Assembly (NCBI GenBank): GCA_013368315.1
Contig: JAACJM010000010.1
Span: forward strand, 868,001-932,000
Direction of reading: 5' to 3'
Length of the DNA stretch: 64,000 nucleotides
Origin: Tetrapyrgos nigripes
Taxonomy: Eukaryota > Basidiomycota > Agaricomycetes > Agaricales > Campanellaceae
Under the pieces are notes generated by a model. The model was not told the origin of the DNA, searched no databases, and was given only the letters and a program-made list of their open reading frames with translations. Numbering within the stretch: position 1 is the first letter of the stretch; each line of letters starts with the position of its first letter. Position numbers and translations under genes: made by a program. Shown here one piece after another: positions 1-10,387 of this stretch.

Positions 1-2077
1 ATCGTGAAGGCGCGTCGAGACAGAGGGTCACTGCCATTCATGATGGCTTGAAGGTCCTTGTATGCGGCGAACTCGTTTGCAACAAGTTTTGTGGCAAGTA
101 GGCGAGAGACGCGCAGGATTTCATCACGGGGGACACCGAGGAAGAAGGTGATTGGATAGAAGACATATCCAAGAATTAGCTGAAGGGTCAGCTCGGTGAT
201 GCCAAAACCACGTCCAATCCAGGTCAATAGTCCATTGATCCTATGCATAGACAATCAGTCGAAAGGTTACGTGTAGACGAATGGCAAAACCCTTACACAG
301 CAACCAAGGCCAACACAGTCAACACGTTAGTGCTAAACAAGTTGATGAGTACTTTTGACAACGTGTGGACGAGAACACCCTTACAGAATCTGTCCAGCCA
401 CAATTAAACCAAAGACAGCACCCTTACTGAAGGCATGAAGAGCGTTCGCCTACATGATCATATATCGTAAGCCAACACAGGATAGTCTGCATCACATACC
501 GGAGGGTTTTTCTCTTCTGAACCACGATCAACGACTACGTGACCTCTGGTAACCGGTTCGTCCAACTCCGGAATACGCATCTTGCTAATGGCTATAGAAG
601 CAGGGATACTCATGACGGAGGAAGTGACTAGATTTTCAGCAGGAACACCAAGGTTGATGTACGCTGCCATGACAGATCCAGCTATACATGAGAAACCAGA
701 AGTCATAGTCAAATCTGAAAACAGTCATATAGTCAACCGAGGGATCCTGGTCACGGAATGCGAGCAGCTGGTGAACGTACGGAGTTCAGACTCTGTCATC
801 ACTGGGGGAAAGATTGAGCTCTGAAGTTTGTAGGAAGAGTTTTTTGACCTCACAATCAACGTAGGGTCGAACAAGACAGGCAGACTCTCCCTGGCCAATC
901 CATGGAGAGGAAGCTGCGACTACGGCTTCCGCGCCAGATACATTCAGCAGCTTGAAGAACAACCAAGCACTAAAAAATTTCTGATCAGAAACCTAAGTAG
1001 AGCGTGCAGATGAAAGGATCGCACAATTTGCCGAGCAACCATTGCATAACACCAAGATAATACATCATTTGCACGAAAGCAATGAAAAATATGATGGCCC
1101 CCAGCTTTGTCAAATGTCAACGTCACTTCCCGCAAATCGATGTACCGGAGACATACCGTATTGACGAAAAACCAATGTTTAGCAATTGTGTCGGCGTCAA
1201 AAAAGAATCCAGACCCTGCATCAGCTTGAGCGAGGAAATCGGATGCAAGTGTAGCTATCCAGTTGAAGATGGAAAAACCGGCACCACTCTTGAGGACGAA
1301 AAGGGCGACCACTTGTTGAATAAACAGCCCTACGATGATGGTAGGCCAAGGAATTTGAGATCTGTGCTTGGATGACAAGTAGAAGCCGCATTGGAAGATC
1401 AAAAGACCGGCAACGGATATTGCACGGTCACCATACGTAGTACCCTTGCAAGAATTCAGAGATGAATTCATGATTTCAGTGGAGGGCACTCACGTTCTCA
1501 AGCTTGAAGCCAAATGCAGAGCCAAAGACAATGCCGAGAAGACAAAGCCATCCAATTGCCAATCGAATATTGTACGGCAGACGGAAGAAGGGGCCTTGCA
1601 CACTTGCTTGCCAGATTGCTCCGACTGGTTTTGTTACAACGGAGTTTGGAATGAACCTGAACGCAATCACTCTAAGACGAAAACTTGAGCTTGAAAAAAA
1701 AACAGATTATGCTCGAGGGAAAACTGACAGAAGGAAAAACCAAGCCCAAAGAGTCTGAACAATCCTATCAAGGGGTCATTTTTCTTTTCTTCGGGGGACG
1801 TAAATCGGATCTCGTACCAACGATGCCTCGTAGCGGGCAAGACTGTGGCACTTATCCACCAGCCAAGAATTAGAGCACTTAAAGCGGCGAGCAAGATTAT
1901 GCGTGCTCGATGATGCCAGGAAGGGGGCTGCTCGGGGTGAGGCTGGTCATCGGGGGAGACGGTGGAATGTACGTCAGATCGGGCCGCTTTCTCCTCGTCC
2001 ACGGTCGACTGGGACGCTTTGCGATTGACCACACTCGCAGGCGTATAAGAGACGGGCTCTTGGGCAAAAGTCGCCAT
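1..2077 (-). CDS. Concentrative nucleoside transporter (CNT family), 3' end cut by window edge
   Basis: This is a sodium- or proton-coupled nucleoside importer of the plasma membrane. After splicing, the N-terminal half reads as a long hydrophilic tail, a first helix ([18 protein letters not shown]), then the CNT N-terminal domain with [19 protein letters not shown] and GSGFFFD. Downstream exons carry the CNT core block [20 protein letters not shown] followed by [19 protein letters not shown], and the NEFAAY motif lies at the left edge. These blocks are diagnostic of the family. The start is the ATG at 2077 (MATFAQEP); the reading frame also runs upstream to a TTG, which I do not use. At least four introns interrupt it. 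The last helices lie outside the window. Substrate preference (purine or pyrimidine) cannot be read from the sequence. Confidence 0.9.
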
Positions 2078-2294
2078 GGAGTGGAACGAAGCCAAGGGGA
2101 CGTCGGACCAAGATTCAAGCCGTGAATTTTATAAGTCATTATTGGAGCATATGGCTGGTTCCCCAATTGTCTAAGCGAGTTTCATTTCATCGTGTGCCTA
2201 GCAGTGCGATAAGAAGCTTGGACAAATATACATAGTACATTTATTACAATGCCGCTCTATGTAAGATAACAGAGCATTTGATAAGGACACCCGG

Positions 2295-3730
2295 TCAAAC
2301 TTTCAGCGCTTTTATTGATTTCCCGCTAGCTATCGCAAGCCATTCTCCGGTTGCTGTGGTCTGAGCGGCATTCATTGCAAATCCAGGTATCAGCGGAGAC
2401 CAAGCCAAGTTTGTGACTTGACTTGGAGCCGTATAAGCCATGACTGGCTCGGTGATTACCTTCTTCTTGATGTCAGGCCTGGGTGAATTAAGACGTGAGC
2501 CTGCACTCGGATGCGGGGATGTGCCATTCGTAGTATAATTAGCGAGATCCCACAGAAGGACTTGACAGTCGTCACCTGCGCCAACATGAGCGTACTGGTT
2601 TAATGATTGGATAGTTATGCAACTTACCAGCAGAAGCTAACAGTGGGTGATCAGCTGTTCCCCACCCTAGCCCGTTGATCTGGGCGTGATGCGCCTTCAA
2701 TTCCATGACAGGTTGTCCCGGGCTTCGCATATCAAGGATTTGTATATCATTTCCGTCCATGTGGAACGTAGACATGTAGTTCGAGTCGGAAGGGTTAAAG
2801 GCAATTCGTAAAAGAGGTGAAGTTGGCGGTCGAGCGGTAGTGGACGGTGTTGAGGAAGGTGGAGGGACGTTCTTCGGTGCTGGAGTTTCGTACAGAATAG
2901 TAGAGTGCTCTAAACTTCTCAAATCGAAAGCGCGAAGGCTACCATCCGCGCCTACAGAAACAAATATATCTGTAGAACCCGGCAACCAAGCAACGTCGTA
3001 AACTTCTCGGTCGTGTGCGATAAGCTGGGTCACGGCAGTTGACGTGTCGATGTTCCAGACCGTACAAGTAGTGTCAATAGAAGCGGTGACAATCAGACTA
3101 GGCATTTTCTCGTTCCACGAGAAATTGGTTATAGGAGCGCCATTGCTTTGATTCTGGCCTTTGGACTGTTGCTGAGGGACGCTCAGGATCGCTTGAACAC
3201 CAAGAAAGAAAGCACTACGCACCCCAGATAAAGCCGTTTTCATTGACAAGCTATGGCCAGTCGAAGTTGCCTGGCGTCCAACATAATTCGACATCGCAGC
3301 CTGACCATCTCCAACGTAGTCCCAAATTCTCAGCGCGTCGCCTGTAGTAGCCAGTAATTCACTCGTCCCGGCCCTTTGAGTCCAAGCAAAACTGGCTGCA
3401 GACGCTGGTTGCCATTGTAAGCTTGTGACCGGATAGTTGTGAGGTGCCTCGCAGAGAGTCACGAAATCAGGATAATCGGTATAGTCGTCCTCCACTAAAA
3501 CCCGTTCGTCCTGCAGACCAATGATTGCAATCCGATTCTGGTAGTTTTCGCAAAAAGACCCGATCCCGAGGCGGAAGGCAGAACGAGTTCGTTGCTGGCC
3601 AGGCGGAGTGGTCTTGCACCAGTCCAGCGCATACACTGGCCCTGTTTTTCTGGGTGATTAGATGGATGAAGACTCGGAAAGATTCTCACTGACACGGAGC
3701 CTCATACTGGAGGAAAGTCGTCTGAGTCAT
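2295..3730 (-). CDS. WD40 repeat protein of the WDR68/DCAF7 (AN11/TTG1) family
   Basis: This is a beta-propeller scaffold protein. In animals and plants the family docks DYRK/HIPK kinases or bHLH-MYB complexes and acts as a DDB1-CUL4 adaptor; its role in fungi is less defined. The first exon gives MTQTTFLQYEAPW and splices (TGG codon split by the intron) to PVYALDW, matching the family's conserved EAPW-VYALNW start. Later blocks include SFSWN-like NFSWNEKMPSLIVTASIDTT, TVWNID and DVAWLPGSTDIFVSVGADGS. The C-terminus ends with WLAIASGKSIKALKV. Length is about 440 residues with an expanded Ser/Pro/Thr loop (PPPSSTPSTTARPPTSP) not typical of the animal protein. There is a small 5' intron and one near the 3' end. 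A three-codon upstream ORF overlaps the start codon (see findings). Confidence 0.9.
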
Positions 3731-3738
3731 TGAGTCAT
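3727..3738 (-). promoter_or_regulatory. Minimal uORF overlapping the WDR68 start codon; two TGACTCA motifs
   Basis: Just upstream of the WDR68-like ATG, the minus strand has an ATG whose frame reads Met-Thr-Gln-stop. Its TGA overlaps the main ATG in the arrangement ATGA. The same stretch is a tandem of ATGACTCA, containing two TGACTCA heptamers, the consensus of Gcn4/AP-1 bZIP factors. Whether these bases are transcribed leader or a DNA binding site cannot be decided here. Confidence 0.4.
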
Positions 3739-3845
3739 GAAGAATGTTGTTGTCTAAGCCTTCTCAGTACAACATCGATCCATGTTGTGGCTATGCTGCT
3801 TATTTACTTTACAGAAGACTCTGAAGAGTAAATCTAATAAATAAT

Positions 3846-6396
3846 TTATGCATGACCTGCTCCGCTTGGTAGATACGTCTTTGCGCCAATGGACCCTTCA
3901 TGTTTGTAGAGAGGCGGAAGGTCTGGAATCTCCATTCTGAAAATATATCTTTTGATGAAATGGGGAACCGCCTTCAGCTGATAGCTTGCATGCGTGTGTG
4001 TTGGGACACTGAAAACTATACAAGAATGAGATGGCTTCCTGCTTTCGCACTCCCAAATGAAGACAAACCTTGATCAAGCTCTTCCAGCGATAGGGCTTTG
4101 GTTTCTGGCACGAAGAAGAGGGCGGCAAAGAAACCAAACACGCTGCAAGAGATTGTCAGACAAGCAAGATTGAGAAATGAACAGCTCCTTACTTCCAGGC
4201 GGCATACCACCCGAATGCTCCCTGAGGTTTGAATGCGCCGAGTAAACGAGGGAAAGTGATGGCAATAACAAAGTTGAAGAACCAAAGCATAGCAGTGGCG
4301 TAGGACATTCCAATGTCTCGCACATACAAAGGGAAAGCTTCAGCAGAATACTAGTTGTTGCCCTGTGTCAGTTAATTGAAAGATGCGTTATAGCTTGATT
4401 TACCGTGAACGGGACTGGCCCTTCGCCTGGTGAGTACGCAATCACGAAGAGGTAGATGCCCAGTGCTACGACTGCAATCTGACCGTCACTCTCCGCAGGT
4501 ATGTAGCTTTCAAACAAGAGTGAGAAGTCCGAGTATCGAGAGACAAGGGGAATTCCTCACAAAGCAAATCCAGTCATCAGCAAAAAGATCGCCATCAACG
4601 GGAAAGTTGTAAGAAGTAAAAAGCGTCTTCCAAAGGTGTCTATCGTCCAAATGGCCGGGAGGGCAAAGAGCCAGTTAAGCATACCGAAGCCCCATGAAGC
4701 AATCAACGCCTGAAATTCAGTGAAATTGGCTTGCACGAAGATGTTCGTCGAATAGTACGCAATAACATCTGCACTGGGGTGTCAGATATCGTAAATCATG
4801 AATGAGATTGTATTTACTAATCTGTGCTGCAGAGTCAGTACATGGAGTTGCTAGTTTGAAAAGAGTCAACATACTCCGCAGAACTGTTGCATAAACATCA
4901 CAACGGACGATGCCAAAGTTGCCCTTCGATTTCTGGGTACAGTGAAAAGATCTAAGAACCGATTCCTGCCCACACTGATATCCTTCTCAGCCTCCAAAAG
5001 TACATGGATGTCTATGTAGGCTCATTAGTACTAGTGAGTTAGTGTGACGACGAAATCAATGAACTCACAGTACAAGTCTCTGGCGGCTTGAATAGGCTTG
5101 TGTCTCAGACGGGCGAGAGAGTTGTAGGCATCGCGATATCGGCCCTTGGTTAGATACCATCTTGGAGATTCAGGACAGAAGAATACTTGTGCGATAATAA
5201 AGAGAGCCGGGACTCCAGCCTGACCGTCGGTTCAGCAAGTAGAATGAATGTAACGGCCGAAGGGAACTCACGCTGCCTAGCATCAAACGCCAGTTGAGGC
5301 CGGTTATCCCTGGAACGTCCGAGACACGGTAAAATGCCAGGTCCATCACCGTACCTGTATTTGAGAGCGTCAGGACTGCCATTTCTAGACGATAAGTAAA
5401 CTCACCAATCATGATACCAAAGGCAGTCCATGTTTGCCACATCATCACGAGGGCACCGCGAATAGCAGGAGGAGCGCACTCAGCGGCATAGCTGGCGATC
5501 AGAGTTAAGTTGCAGTTTGCTCGAGGACGGAGTGGGACAGGACTTACACAGGCACAGTACTCGACTGAAACGCGTCAATTTCAGTCTTCATTGTGAAGGA
5601 AGGCAACTTACTTTGGGACCGATTCCTAGACCTAATACAAAGCGAGCAACGAAAAGATGCTGCCATGAGTTCGTTACGCCTTGCCAAATGCAAGTTAAAA
5701 ACGAAAACAGGCCAGTGATGAAGATTGTTCCCCGACGTCCGAACAACTTGTTGAGCTGGATGGTGTGGAATGAACAACAAAGTTTCGCAAACAGGCAAGC
5801 GATGACTTACGGGATCCGTCAGCCAACAACCTAAGACTGCACAACATAGATAAGGAGCAGAGTTGACAAGACCGAGCAGCCATTGATTCCGACTAGCATT
5901 TCCGTCTTCCGTGTTAGGGTCTATCCCTAACTGAGTAGGAAAGAAAATGTTGGCACCATTGATAACCGATTCGTCCATCTGAAGATATATAAGTGCTAGT
6001 CTTTTCCAATGAACTCGAAGCACGCACCCCTTGGACAGCTGCAGCCATAGAACACAGAGCAACAAGATAGTACAGCACTTTGGGTTGATCCCATTTATGA
6101 GTTATCTCTCGACGAAGCGCGTTCTTGTCATCCTCGTCGAGCAAAGGTAAACTCTCGAAGGCTAGAGGATCCTGAGCGACAAGAGCGCCTTTTTGGAATT
6201 CGAGAGTGAGGTCACTCAAACCATGAGACTCCGCAAACTGCTTTCCATCGTCCATGAGCTGCTCATGCGACAAGCCAGCAAGAGGATTTGCGAGTTTGAT
6301 ATTGAGATCGGTGACTTCGGGAGTGTGATTGTCATGGAGTGAGACCGTCGCATTGTCTTTCTTTTCGATGGAGGCGGTCTCCTTGTGGGTGGACAT
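3846..6396 (-). CDS. MFS sugar porter (hexose/lactose-permease-like)
   Basis: This is a twelve-helix major facilitator of the sugar porter family, expected in the plasma membrane. Spliced exons show the N-terminal cytosolic tail ([16 protein letters not shown]...), then [19 protein letters not shown] after helix 1, [20 protein letters not shown], an FGRRG loop, [20 protein letters not shown] (helix 4-5 region), PESPRWY in the central loop and the PETK signature with LSLEELDQ at the end of helix 12. The tail [20 protein letters not shown] after a final intron is typical of fungal sugar transporters. It has about ten introns, many of them 50-60 bases. The start at 6396 is the first ATG in frame with a compact leader. 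The actual sugar cannot be deduced. It is followed by the WDR68 gene's 5' side after about 115 bases. Confidence 0.9.
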
Positions 6397-7793
6397 GATG
6401 AAGTATTCCCGCTGAACGACAAACACCACTCATACCGTATACGTTCTTTTATAGAACACCAAAATACTCTGGGCGAAGTGGAGTCGCGCAAAATAGCCGC
6501 GGTACTACGGAACCCCAAATGATAGCGTCTGGGGTTGGTCCGGGGTTGACGTTGAGGAAGGTACGTTCAAGCCTCCATATTTTCCGCTTCTCAATACAAA
6601 TCGCCTGCATACTGTGCTCATTTCCTCACAGTCAACGGTGCATTGAGATCAGGCCGGTTATGCCTCAGAACCACTTTCGAAACCCTACATTGTGTGGCAT
6701 GAACGACTGTAAAATTTGTCTTGGTTAAGACTTGGTATGACGAACTGTGAATAAGCGATGAAATTATCGGTTACTCACCAATCTATCTATCTAACGAATT
6801 CGGAAATCTGAGGCTCTTTGATCTCAGGGTGAACACTGCGGTGGAGCCAGGCTAGTCTCGAGTATCCGGACTGACGATACATCTTGACATTCTACGTGTG
6901 GTGTACATGTATAGAGCCAAGCCAGAAAACAGATTTGCCATCAGCTGCAGCGGTGTGGGTACATAGGTAGGAGCGGATCCAGGCTTGAAACCTGAGCGAG
7001 TTGCAGTTTGCTCTCCCTGGGCGTCTGGGTGCATTGCTGAACCTGTATAAGGTAGTCGGAGACAACCAGTTTTGTCTGTATGCTGAAGAGACCCACACTA
7101 CTCAGCATGCTGGGCAAGGCGCATGTCGTCAGTACTCGAGCTCCTCATGATGGACAACTGAAACTCACTTGGCTACCAGACCCTGCACTGAGCTTGGCAC
7201 AACAGATCAACTAGCAACGTCAGGACTCAGCATTGTAGATTCAAAAAGTCCAGACCGCCTACTATGCCTAGTAAGTAACACCGAGTTTGTCCTGAGATTT
7301 TTCAACTCAAGAGACACATGCCCATAATGATTAATGATCAAGAATTTATCATCGAGATTGCAATTCAGGATACAAATGGTACAGTATGGTAGAGTGAGCT
7401 ATTGTACAGAGACCATAGAGTTCGCAGTCACAAGTTGGCGGCAACGTATACAACGTACAGTACGGAGCCTAGAGTTACGGTGACACAATATGATGCAGTG
7501 GTTTTAGAAAAGAGAGAGAGAGCAAGCAGAGACCAGTGGCGAGAATTCTTTTTTTTGGGTGGCGAGGAAGGTGGGCAGGGGATGTCGCTAGTGAGGGATT
7601 CATTGAAGGCGCCGAGGGTCCGGAGAGAGCTGATATCAAAAAGGGAATAAATAAAGAAAAAGAAAGGGACGAGAAGCATCGAAAAGCAACGAGAACACGG
7701 GAATAATGTACAGAATAAAAAAGCGGAAGCGAAGAAAAAAGGGATACGGCTTTGATGTTGACACTGGGTTGAGGCAAATAGTCGATAATGATA
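6397..7793. other. Gene-free interval of about 1.4 kb
   Basis: Between the sugar transporter start and the stop of the small gene at 7794 there is no open frame with coding character, recognisable domain or splice chain. Short frames of 60-120 codons occur on both strands but have low-complexity or random composition. The right part (about 7500-7790) is purine-rich on the plus strand and would be the 3' untranslated region of the next minus-strand gene; the left part would hold the transporter promoter. I see no tRNA, transposon termini or long repeats. Confidence 0.6.
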
Positions 7794-8419
7794 CTAGTCT
7801 TCGTTAACCATGGAAATGGCGCCGCAATCTTCACAGAAACTCCACATCGTACGTTGACCGTTGAGACCCGGAGCGCAGGCGACGCGTAACTTGGGAATGG
7901 ACGAACAGTGGGAACTGAAGCCGGCGGTCAGACATATGCAACAACACTCGTCCATGACACCTACCCGTGATGGACGAATCCTCCGTGTGGCTGAAGTAGA
8001 CCAACATTGGGGGAAGGTTGAGCTGAGGCTAGGTACTGTGAGTCGGATTCCATCGGGACTTCTTGAACGAGGGGTAGAGGAGATACTTCAAGGGAGACTG
8101 CCATGACCGATGACTGAGTAAAGGACGACGTTGACAGCGAGAGTACTTACGAGGCGGGGTAGTGGGCGACACGGAAGAATAAGAAGATACTGAGCTGGCA
8201 TTGGAGGGAATGCGGATGTGGTGGTTAGCGAAGAGAGGCGCAGCATCGCTCATTACACAGTCGTTGTCGGACCCATACTGAGGAAAGGGTACAAGCTTCA
8301 TTTGCTTGGGTGGCTGGACGCGTAGTGTTAGGGGGGAGGGAAAAGAAGGAAGGAGAGACACATACAACAACATTAGTCGCGTCGTCGACGTCAGACTCGA
8401 ACTTTCTTTTCATGGCCAT
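7794..8419 (-). CDS. Small uncharacterised protein with C-terminal CxxC motif (MWSFCEDCGAI)
   Basis: I do not recognise a function. Exon 1 encodes MAMKRKFESDVDDATNVV, with a possible nuclear-localisation-like KRK cluster. A 5' splice site GTATGT leads to exon 2 starting PPKQMKLVPFPQYG and containing a Ser-rich stretch ending SVSPTTPP. After one or two further introns comes a compact C-terminus, IPKLRVACAPGLNGQR, then MWSFCEDCGAISMVNED and the TAG at 7794-7796. The conserved-looking Cys-x2-Cys end suggests metal binding or a docking tail. The middle exon junctions are ambiguous: an alternative reading retains sequence that adds five cysteines (see findings). The protein would be about 150 residues. 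Start at 8419 is followed by a second in-frame ATG at 8413. Confidence 0.55.
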
Positions 8420-8788
8420 GGTAGAGGACGCGTGCAAGACTGGGACTGGAAGGATGTGGTTCAGATCTAACCCTGGGGGGGAACTGTCCGAAGCCTGTCC
8501 GGGCTTATATCGCCCCACACAGCCACAATTATATAATATTGTTTCATGTGACAGAGGCTGTTGCTGCCGCTCTAATGCCGTTATTTCCGGCGCATCCTAT
8601 TGGCTCGAACGAAAGCACCCTAGATTTTGTGTGACGTTTTAAGAATTTTCTGATCTTTTCTGATATATGCCCGGCCTGTCCGGACTCAAAAATATCGAGG
8701 CCGGCGGAGATGCGTGAGAACATTCTCGACGATGAAGTGCTGGCAGGAAATTAGGCTGCATTTGGACAAGTGGTCGACAAAGACAACG

Positions 8789-9472
8789 ATGGCCAACATC
8801 GACCTGCTGCCCGAGTTTTTCGACCCTCTCCTATCATATCTCTCCGATGTCCTTCCTGGTCCCGCTTACTCTCTCTTAATCTCTTTTCTATCCCATGTCC
8901 TTGCCATCATCTCCGCCCTCTTTTCTCTCTGGAGCTCCCTCCTTTCGACCAGCCCCGCGCAATGGGATACTCAAATGGTCCTTCCTCCACTGATAGCACT
9001 GCTATCGGCCTATCTGGCCTTGTACAGTCTCTATCGCACCACCACCTTCATGTTGAGAACCAGTCTTTGGTTCATAAAATGGGGCACAATTTTGGCATCG
9101 TTGGCAGCAATGTCTGCATGGTTTATGGGAGGGGGAAATGCAGTGGCGAATGGCGGAATAGTGTCGAATTTAGGCGTCTTTGTTCTGGATATGATCAACG
9201 GGGAGAAGTCTAGCCGAAGAACGCATCCGAAGAAGCCAAGGCCGAAGCCTTGGGAGTCTTTTGAAGCACATTCCAGCTGGCAGTATCAGGAAGCACATAC
9301 CGGAGAGAAGGATTCACAACAAGTTATTGAAGAGCTGATCAGCGCTGCCGGAGTCAAGATCAAGGAAACCAACTGGTGGAGTGTTGTTCAGAGTATTGTT
9401 GACAGAAATGCGGCCAATGAAGGCGAGGACGATCGTAGGGCAGGTCGGTCGAAGGGGTCTACTTCCAGATAG
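8789..9472 (+). CDS. APQ12: APQ12-family nuclear pore assembly / ER membrane protein
   Basis: A single-exon gene encoding about 227 residues. APQ12 proteins sit in the ER and nuclear envelope and support nuclear pore biogenesis, mRNA export and membrane fluidity in yeast. The sequence shows an N-terminal hydrophobic hairpin (LLSYLSDVLPGPAYSLLISF), then the family core LPPLIALLSAYLALYSLYRT followed by SLWFIKWGTILASLAAMSAW and a glycine-rich turn, then a hydrophilic C-tail. I chose the ATG at 8789 (MANIDLLPEFF) because residues encoded upstream (from 8714) are not family-like and the ATG context is good. The family call rests on the paired-helix pattern and the WFIKWG motif, so it is likely but not certain. 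It is transcribed divergently from the small gene at 7794-8419. Confidence 0.7.
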   Translation: MANIDLLPEFFDPLLSYLSDVLPGPAYSLLISFLSHVLAIISALFSLWSSLLSTSPAQWDTQMVLPPLIALLSAYLALYSLYRTTTFMLRTSLWFIKWGTILASLAAMSAWFMGGGNAVANGGIVSNLGVFVLDMINGEKSSRRTHPKKPRPKPWESFEAHSSWQYQEAHTGEKDSQQVIEELISAAGVKIKETNWWSVVQSIVDRNAANEGEDDRRAGRSKGSTSR

Positions 9473-9577
9473 ACATTGTATTTGTACTTTTTGAGCTGTA
9501 TCTCTTACACTCGGACGCATTTCCACGGCAAGGCAATTAAAAGGAATATCTACGTATACATGCAGAGAAGAAAGAAA

Positions 9578-10137
9578 TCATGCTTCTACAGGTTTGGTGG
9601 CACCTTCTCCATAATAACGATAGCTGTAAGAATGGTAAGACTAGTGTCGAGGTCAGTAATGGTCGACTTACTGGGCTACCCGACCTAGCTGTGTAAGGCC
9701 GGACATACCGACGAAGAAATTGACCTGGTTCGATACGAAGAGACTGAGATAGAACGGAAAACCAAAATCGAGTAGAACGTACCGCTGCCAAGCTATAGTT
9801 CACAGGAATGATAACGAATGAATATCTAACCCAGATGAAGCCTGTTGCTGTGAGGGCTGCACACGACATTTGAGTCATTCGTTCAGAAAGAAGTATATAT
9901 GAGACACACCAAGGTTTTGAGAGACACTGAGTTTGTCTGCTGGTCTGCTAAGGTCTTTCAAGCCAGCGCCGACCAGACACCATTTCATGAGTGGAGCCCA
10001 AAAGAAGACAGTCTTTGGACCTAGAGAAGAGTATTTGTGGGTAAACACAAGAGGGCGCTGGGTGAAAACTAACCAGCTGGGTGGTTCATAAACGCGGTAA
10101 ATTTGGAGGTTCCAGCAGAGGCAGCTGCTCCCGACAT
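9578..10137 (-). CDS. MPC2: Mitochondrial pyruvate carrier subunit, MPC2 type
   Basis: This is a subunit of the inner-membrane heterodimer that imports pyruvate into the mitochondrial matrix. Joined exons give MSGAAASAGTSKFTAFMNHP, then GPKTVFFWAPLMKWCLVGAG, DLSRPADKLSVSQNLALTAT, GFIWVRYSFVIIPVNYSLAA and VNFFVGMSGLTQLGRVAHYR. The order NHPAGPKTVFFWAP, RPADKLS, WxRYSxVIIPxNxSL and NFFVG is the complete MPC signature and matches the MPC2 rather than the MPC1 branch. There are four introns of about 50-60 bases. The protein is about 127 residues, normal for the family, ending YYGEGATKPVEA. The start ATG at 10137 gives a normal N-terminus. The partner subunit is not in the window. Confidence 0.93.
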
Positions 10138-10387
10138 GATGGGCCAGAGAAGAGTAGAATGGATTTAGCAAAGAAAAATGACTTCGGTCAGACTCTGGTC
10201 AGACTCAGTGTAAGCGTTACTGTCACGCGTGACAAAATTGGTTAATGTCCCCTCGTCGTGAAGTTGTCGTGCAGAGTCTCGAGTTAATCTTCCTTCATCG
10301 ATTCAATGACGCAATAATGTATCCTGTCTGGTATTTAAGACATCCAATACCTGGTCGCTCTTGAACCACAACCACCACATCGGTACA

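Noticed and set aside
6397..7793. Possible mobile element in the large gene-free interval
   Set aside because: No terminal repeats, transposase or reverse transcriptase fragments could be found by eye.
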